This document shows positions 7,096-10,334 of a stretch of 10,334 nt of DNA, piece after piece; positions within the stretch are counted from its first letter, which is position 1; each line of letters opens with the position of its first letter. The notes beneath the pieces are model-generated. The model searched no databases. It was not told the origin of the DNA and was given only the letters and a program-made list of their open reading frames with translations. Location: positions 1 to 10,334 of the forward strand of contig QFNN01000108.1 in the NCBI GenBank assembly GCA_003240855.1, written 5' to 3'. The DNA is from Sphingomonas sanxanigenens (lineage in GTDB: Bacteria > Pseudomonadota > Alphaproteobacteria > Sphingomonadales > Sphingomonadaceae). Both the position numbers and the translations under genes were made by a program.

Positions 7096-7153
7096 TCACG
7101 CGGAGCCGCGGAGACGCGGGGGATTATCTCCGCGCCTTCGCGGCTCCGCGCGA
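7096..7153. repeat. GC-rich inverted repeat in the convergent intergenic region
   Basis: Perfect 12-base arms CGCGGAGCCGCG (7099-7110) and CGCGGCTCCGCG (7139-7150) are extended inward by an imperfect second block (around 7112-7119 with 7130-7137). The sequence is unrelated to the GIY-YIG-associated family. It looks like another dispersed intergenic repeat (the ACGCGGAG / CTCCGCG type seen in sphingomonads, from memory). It lies between the convergent genes pccA and yeiH and could block read-through in both directions. Confidence 0.75.
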
Positions 7154-7173
7154 ACCCAGGCAATTTGGACAGG

Positions 7174-7189
7174 GCCTGCCCGCGCAGGC
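7174..7189 (-). terminator. Small stem-loop just past the yeiH stop codon
   Basis: GCCTGC (7174-7179) and GCAGGC (7184-7189) form a perfect 6-bp stem with a 4-base loop, 4 bases beyond the yeiH stop on the minus strand. Only a weak, mixed T/A stretch follows on that strand, so intrinsic termination would be inefficient. It may act as a 3'-end stabiliser instead. Confidence 0.35.
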
Positions 7190-7193
7190 GCGG

Positions 7194-8258
7194 TCAGAGC
7201 AGCAGGAAAGCGGCCGTCATTGCGAGCAGGAATGACACGATCGTCGCGGCGATGACCGGGGCCGAGGCTTTCCAGCCCTGCGCGAGCAGCAGGTTCATCG
7301 GCGATTTGATGCCTGTCGCCACCACCGCCATCAGCAGCAGCGCCGATGTGCCCTGCTTCGCCCAGCCGCCGACGGCGTGGGGGAAAGGCAGGAAGCTGTT
7401 GGCGAGCGCGACGATGAGGAAGCCGATCACGAACCACGGCATGGCGACCGAGAAGGAGATGCGGCCCGACTGGCCGTCCTCGCCGCCCGGGAAGAGCAGG
7501 GCGACGGCGACAAGCGTGGGGGCGAGCATCGCAACGCGCGTCAGCTTGACGATCGCCGCCGTCTGGCCCGCGACTTCGGAAATCGAATAGCCCGCGCCCA
7601 GCGCCTGCGCGACGTCGTGGATCGACGCGCCGAGCAGGAAGCCGGCGGCATGATCGTCGAAGCCGATCATCCGCGCGAGGATGGGATAGGTCGACATGGC
7701 CAGCGCGCTGGCCGCCGAAACCGCGACGAGGACGAGCGTGAGCTGCGCCTGATTGACGCGCTTCTCGCCCAGCACGGTCGACAACGCGAGCGCGGCGGAA
7801 GCGCCGCAAATGCCGACCGACCCGCCCGCGAGCGTGCCGAAGGCCGCGCCAAGGCCCAGCGCGCGGGCGGTGAGCGCGCCCGTCGCCGTCACCACGCCGA
7901 CCATGATCGCGATCGCAACGAAACTCTGCCAGCCCAGCTCGGCGATCTGCCAGATCGTCACCTGCGCGCCGACGAGGACGATGCCCCAGCGCAGCAGCGT
8001 GCGCGACGCGAAGTTGAGGCCGGGGTGCAGGCGCTTGTCCGCATTCACGAAGTTGAAGGCGAGGCCGATGAGCAACCCCATCAGCATCAGCGGCGCGCCA
8101 TAATGTTCGGACAGCCAGGCGGCGGCGAGCGCGGCGACGCCAGTGACGCCGAGGCCTGGCAGATAGTCTATCAGCGGCAGGCGGCGGCCGGGCGTTTCCT
8201 GCTCGATCAGGTCGCCGAACAGATCGGCGGCGGCGGGCGGGGGAAGCGCGCCGCTCAT
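7194..8258 (-). CDS. YeiH-family (UPF0324) putative sulfate exporter, multi-pass inner-membrane protein
   Basis: A 354-residue hydrophobic protein of the conserved YeiH family. Some members are annotated as putative sulfate exporters, but transport has hardly been tested. Hallmarks are GGSVGICGASAALALS (residues 145-160) and GASIHDVAQALGAGYS (210-225), followed by TAAIVKLTRVAMLAP. These are separated by runs long enough for roughly ten membrane segments, and the length is typical. The first 30 residues are polar and probably cytoplasmic. The ATG at 8258 overlaps the glucokinase stop in an ATGA, so translation is probably coupled; the upstream ribosome binding site (GCAGG) is poor. The neighbour gives no clue to the substrate. 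The C-terminal coding segment contains a 14-base match to the arm of the dispersed repeat, noted separately. Confidence 0.88.
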   Translation of the reverse strand: MSGALPPPAAADLFGDLIEQETPGRRLPLIDYLPGLGVTGVAALAAAWLSEHYGAPLMLMGLLIGLAFNFVNADKRLHPGLNFASRTLLRWGIVLVGAQVTIWQIAELGWQSFVAIAIMVGVVTATGALTARALGLGAAFGTLAGGSVGICGASAALALSTVLGEKRVNQAQLTLVLVAVSAASALAMSTYPILARMIGFDDHAAGFLLGASIHDVAQALGAGYSISEVAGQTAAIVKLTRVAMLAPTLVAVALLFPGGEDGQSGRISFSVAMPWFVIGFLIVALANSFLPFPHAVGGWAKQGTSALLLMAVVATGIKSPMNLLLAQGWKASAPVIAATIVSFLLAMTAAFLLL

Positions 8259-9241
8259 GCCTGCAGATATTCCGCCTGGAACGCGGCGGCGGCGCCGAGC
8301 AGACCGGGCTGCTCATGCGTGCACAGGCGAATCGCTATGTTCCGCATGCGCGTTTCGTGCCGGCCCTTGGCGGCGAAGCGATCGGCGAAGGCGGGCGCGG
8401 CCAGCAGATCGGCCATGCGGTTGGAGAGGCCGCCGACGATCATCACCGCGTTCGCGCCTTGCGCCAGCGCGAGATCGCCGGTGACCGCGCCGAAGATCAG
8501 CACCAGCCGTTCCAGCGCGCGCGCGGCGACCGGATCGCCGCCGTCGAGCGCATTGGCCCACAGCGTCTTGTCGTCGCCCGGGACGATCGCCAGCCCTTCA
8601 AAGGCGGCGATCGCCTCGCGGATGCTGGCGAGGCCGGGGCCGGAGACGAGGCGTTCGACCGAGCAGCGGCGGAAGCGCTCGCGCAGGCGATCGGCGATGC
8701 GCGTCTCGAAACTGTCGAGCGGGGCGAAATCGATATGGCTGCCCTCGGTCTCGATCGCGTGGATATGGCCGTCGCGGCGCAGCGTCATCGCGACGCCCAG
8801 GCCGGTGCCCGGGCCGATGATGGTGGTGACGCCGCTTTCAGGCCAGGCGGCAGGGCCGGCGATGCGACGCGATTCATCGGCGCGCAGCCAGTGAACGGCG
8901 TGCGCCATCGCCCCGAAATCGTTGAGGATCAGCAACCCGTCCAGCCCCAGTTCCTGCGCCAGCGTGGCGGGGCGGAACACCCAGGGATTGTTGGTGAACT
9001 TGATCGTGTCGCCGCCGACCGGGCCGGCGACGGCGATCGAGGCGGCCTTGACGCCCTCAGCCCCCGAATCCTTCAGAAACTGCGCCCAGGCGCCGGCGAG
9101 ATCGGGCCATGCCGCCGTGTCGTAGCGATAGAGGGGGCCAAGTTTCGGGGGCTGGCCGGGAGAGAGGGTGGCAAGCGCGAAGCGGGCGTTGGTCCCGCCG
9201 ACATCGACCGCGACGATAGTGGTGCCGTCGTTCAAGATCAC
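8255..9241 (-). CDS. glk: Glucokinase
   Basis: Phosphorylates free glucose with ATP to glucose-6-phosphate, the entry to the Entner-Doudoroff pathway usual in this bacterial group. The 328-residue product is of the E. coli Glk type rather than a ROK kinase. It has the phosphate loop DVGGTNARF (13-21), the sugar-binding FTNNPW (82-87), the catalytic Asp108 in LNDFGAMA, the GPGTGLG loop (143-149), ETEGSH with Glu166 and His169 as glucose contacts, and Glu196 in VERLVSGPGL. The annotated start is GTG at 9241; GGAAGGG lies directly against it, which is too close, so TTG at 9235 (two codons in, better spacing) is a real alternative. No other sugar genes are adjacent. A perfect palindrome at 9326-9339 upstream may be an operator. 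Confidence 0.95.
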   Translation of the reverse strand: MILNDGTTIVAVDVGGTNARFALATLSPGQPPKLGPLYRYDTAAWPDLAGAWAQFLKDSGAEGVKAASIAVAGPVGGDTIKFTNNPWVFRPATLAQELGLDGLLILNDFGAMAHAVHWLRADESRRIAGPAAWPESGVTTIIGPGTGLGVAMTLRRDGHIHAIETEGSHIDFAPLDSFETRIADRLRERFRRCSVERLVSGPGLASIREAIAAFEGLAIVPGDDKTLWANALDGGDPVAARALERLVLIFGAVTGDLALAQGANAVMIVGGLSNRMADLLAAPAFADRFAAKGRHETRMRNIAIRLCTHEQPGLLGAAAAFQAEYLQA

Positions 9242-9325
9242 CCCTTCCAGAGCCGGTTGCGCGCGGGATCGACGCGCGATGTTTCGGGCGTTTGCCTAGC
9301 GCTGTCGGAAAAGGGGGGCAACCAC

Positions 9326-9339
9326 GTCCCGAACGGGAC
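9326..9339. promoter_or_regulatory. Perfect palindrome upstream of glk, possible operator
   Basis: GTCCCGAACGGGAC has 6-base perfect arms around a central AA. It lies 85 bases upstream of the glk start and 60 bases past the stop of the small minus-strand gene. No T-run follows, so it is not an obvious terminator. Symmetry, size and position fit a dimeric repressor site for the glk-yeiH pair, but I recognise no specific regulator. A weak -35-like TTGCCC with a poor -10 is visible on the minus strand nearby (about 9294-9321). Confidence 0.35.
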
Positions 9340-9398
9340 ATGCAGAAAGGACGGACGCCGGACGCAACCGACGCAAGATCAGCGACGGTCCGCGTCCT

Positions 9399-9518
9399 TT
9401 ACTGGAAGCTGATCTGCCAGCCCAGCATGATGGCGATCAGGTTCAGAATGATCACCGCCGAAAGCAACACAAACGCCACTGAGCACACTCGGTGCCCGAT
9501 CATGTCACCACGTGTCAT
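9399..9518 (-). CDS. Candidate small single-pass membrane protein, 39 residues
   Basis: The product begins MTRGDMIGHRVC, is followed by about 23 hydrophobic residues (VAFVLLSAVIILNLIAIMLGW), and ends QISFQ. It would be a one-helix membrane protein with a short basic/polar N-terminus, probably cytoplasmic. The ATG at 9518 was chosen because GAGGA lies 8 bases upstream on the minus strand. ATG codons at 9527 and 9533 are alternatives; longer versions add residues that look non-coding. A hairpin (CCCGC-TTCT-GCGGG, 9538-9551) sits just upstream. I do not recognise the family, and translation is unproven. The 241 bases between it and the divergent tRNA hold no other supported gene. Confidence 0.5.
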   Translation of the reverse strand: MTRGDMIGHRVCSVAFVLLSAVIILNLIAIMLGWQISFQ

Positions 9519-9760
9519 AGCCTTCATCCTCATTCCGCCCGCTTCTGCGGGTCTGACGACAGGATGCCCACGATTCGCGCCCCTTGTGAAGGCTAAAAAC
9601 ACATTCATGAAAGCAGACGGGCTGGCGAGGAAATGGCCGGGCGCATCCGTCGTGGTTGACGGCGCGACCATGCTGATGGCATTGAGCCGGCGCGCCTTGC
9701 CGGGAAGCTGCGCCTTCCACGCCAGGGATGCCGCCGGGCTGCGTGCAAGTCTTTGATCTT

Positions 9761-9834
9761 GCGGGTATAGCTCAATGGTAGAGCACTAGCCTTCCAAGCT
9801 TGTGATGCGGGTTCGATCCCCGCTACCCGCTCCA
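9761..9834 (+). tRNA. tRNA-Gly, anticodon TCC, CCA encoded
   Basis: A full cloverleaf can be drawn: acceptor stem GCGGGTA (9761-9767) with TACCCGC (9824-9830), D arm GCTC/GAGC around AATGGTA, anticodon loop CTTCCAA (9791-9797) with anticodon TCC at 9793-9795, 4-base variable region, T arm GCGGG/CCCGC around TTCGATC, discriminator T9831 and encoded CCA (9832-9834). It reads the glycine codons GGA and GGG. The anticodon stem CTAGC/GCTTG has one T-T mismatch at the second pair. No clear promoter was identified upstream. Confidence 0.97.
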
Positions 9835-9861
9835 GCCCCCGGCCATGCCCTGAAAAGCGCC

Positions 9862-9921
9862 GCGACAAGGCTTGCGACAATTTGCGACAATTTTCCGGTT
9901 TCGCGACAAACTCCAGCGACA
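9862..9921 (+). repeat. Five short direct repeats of GCGACA(A) just after tRNA-Gly
   Basis: GCGACAA occurs at 9862-9868, 9874-9880, 9884-9890 and 9903-9909, and GCGACA at 9916-9921, all on the same strand with start-to-start spacings of 12, 10, 19 and 13 bases. The cluster begins 28 bases after the tRNA CCA. Tyrosine integrases often use tRNA 3' ends as attachment sites with nearby short direct repeats as arm sites, so this may be a vestigial att region; no integrase or duplicated tRNA end is in view. Confidence 0.5.
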
Positions 9922-10082
9922 GGGCGGGGGGATAAGAGGTTCATCGAGACAGCGGGTCTCGAACCGGAGCTTACCCCATCCGGAACGGGCCCGAGAGTTG
10001 AGTTTCGTCGCGGCAGAGCGTGAGCAGGCTCGGGTCGCGGCGAAGGAAAGCCCCGGTAGCTGACCCCTGCCGAGGCGATCCC

Positions 10083-10126
10083 AGCCGGCGGAGCGCGTCT
10101 TTCCCCCTGTGGCGCGCCCGCCGGCT
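10083..10126. repeat. Stem-loop in the region downstream of tRNA-Gly
   Basis: AGCCGGCGG (10083-10091) and CCGCCGGCT (10118-10126) are perfect inverted 9-base arms with a 26-base loop. No T-run follows. Its role is unknown; it is the first of four palindromes in the last 250 bases. Confidence 0.5.
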
Positions 10127-10130
10127 CCCC

Positions 10131-10163
10131 CGATCGGGTGGATCATCCCCACCCACCCGATCG
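10131..10163. repeat. Stem-loop upstream of the terminator
   Basis: CGATCGGGTGG (10131-10141) and CCACCCGATCG (10153-10163) are perfect 11-base inverted arms around an 11-base loop ATCATCCCCAC. Together with the A-rich linker and the terminator at 10195-10232 it could be the 5' domain of a small RNA; this is a guess from layout only. Confidence 0.5.
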
Positions 10164-10194
10164 ACATGAAACGAAGCGTATGACGACCCCGAGA

Positions 10195-10232
10195 AAAGGG
10201 CTCCGCTCTCCCCCCAAGGAGCGGAGCCCTTT
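10195..10232. terminator. Strong Rho-independent terminator, probably bidirectional
   Basis: AAAGGGCTCCGCTC (10195-10208) pairs perfectly with GAGCGGAGCCCTTT (10219-10232), giving a 14-bp stem with a 10-base C-rich loop. On the plus strand the stem runs into TTTCGCTTTT (10230-10239). On the minus strand it runs into CCCTTTTC. It could end a transcript from the left (tRNA-Gly or an unannotated small RNA) and one from a minus-strand gene beyond the right edge. Confidence 0.8.
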
Positions 10233-10260
10233 CGCTTTTGTGGCGCAAGGCGTGGGCGGC

Positions 10261-10334
10261 GCCGGCCCTCTCCCCCACCCGGCCTCCCACTCAGCGTATC
10301 ATCGATGGGATGCCGGGTGGGGGAGAGGGCCGGC
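10261..10334. repeat. Perfect 23-base inverted repeat reaching the window edge
   Basis: Bases 10261-10283 (beginning GCCGGCCCTCTCCCCCACCC) and 10312-10334 are exact reverse complements at all 23 positions, separated by a 28-base spacer. The arms may continue past the window. The C/G-rich, strand-asymmetric arm resembles another dispersed intergenic repeat of sphingomonads (from memory). It is unrelated to the other palindrome families in this window. Confidence 0.85.

Larger units (their letters stand above)
9835..10194. other. About 360 bases without a recognisable gene
   Basis: Reading frames on both strands here are arginine/proline/glycine-rich, match no family I know, and run through palindromes, so I do not call any. 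What can be seen is a cluster of GCGACA motifs (9862-9921), an unstructured stretch to about 10080, and two stem-loops (10083-10126 and 10131-10163) before the terminator. Confidence 0.6.

Noticed and set aside
9292..9756. Plus-strand open frame of about 154 residues upstream of the tRNA
   Set aside because: It is antisense to the better-supported small membrane protein frame, has no domain and no typical codon bias.
9650..9760. tRNA promoter with TTGACG at 9656-9661
   Set aside because: No acceptable -10 element lies 16-18 bases downstream, and the site is about 100 bases from the tRNA.
9605..9880. Minus-strand open frame encoding GIEPASQAWKASALPLSY
   Set aside because: This peptide is the reverse-strand translation of the tRNA-Gly gene, a well-known spurious ORF signature; the rest of the frame has no family resemblance.
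9950..9990. Possible degenerate tRNA T arm on the minus strand (GGTTCGAGACCC)
   Set aside because: The flanking bases do not form a paired T stem and no acceptor or anticodon arm can be drawn.
9823..10290. Minus-strand open frame of about 155 residues
   Set aside because: It runs through the terminator and two palindromes, has low-complexity Arg/Gly/Ala composition, and shows no recognisable domain or convincing ribosome binding site.

Overview
The window looks like chromosomal DNA from a GC-rich alphaproteobacterium, most likely of the order Sphingomonadales. This rests on coding bias, on the gene order epimerase / methylmalonyl-CoA mutase / bioB / propionyl-CoA carboxylase alpha, and on several dispersed palindrome families of a kind common in sphingomonad genomes. 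That assignment is from memory of the group, not from a search.

Layout. Positions 1-450 hold a small complete GIY-YIG nuclease gene lying between inverted copies of a 30-base repeat arm. Positions 461-7003 are a plus-strand cluster for propionyl-CoA use: methylmalonyl-CoA epimerase, a crotonase-fold protein that looks like an isomerase, methylmalonyl-CoA mutase, biotin synthase and the biotin-carrying alpha subunit of propionyl-CoA carboxylase. Positions 7004-7193 are a convergent intergenic region with three stem-loops. Positions 7194-9241 are a minus-strand pair, a YeiH-family membrane protein and glucokinase, overlapping by four bases. Then come a candidate 39-residue membrane protein on the minus strand (9399-9518), a tRNA-Gly(TCC) on the plus strand (9761-9834), and about 500 bases with no recognisable gene but many palindromes, one of which is a good Rho-independent terminator.

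How the genes work together. Propionyl-CoA carboxylase makes (S)-methylmalonyl-CoA, the epimerase converts it to the (R) form, and the B12-dependent mutase makes succinyl-CoA for the TCA cycle. BioB makes the biotin that the carboxylase carries, which explains a cofactor gene inside a catabolic cluster. The carboxylase beta subunit (pccB) and the mutase chaperone (meaB) are not in the window; pccB may lie just upstream of the nuclease cassette.

The most unusual structure is the nuclease cassette. Five copies of the repeat arm are visible: one at the left edge, two in a doublet at 372-450 and two in a doublet at 7010-7086. They are nearly identical except for a variable central dinucleotide. 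The arrangement resembles REP/REPIN elements and their RAYT transposase, but with a GIY-YIG nuclease in the transposase's place. This is a hypothesis from architecture only.
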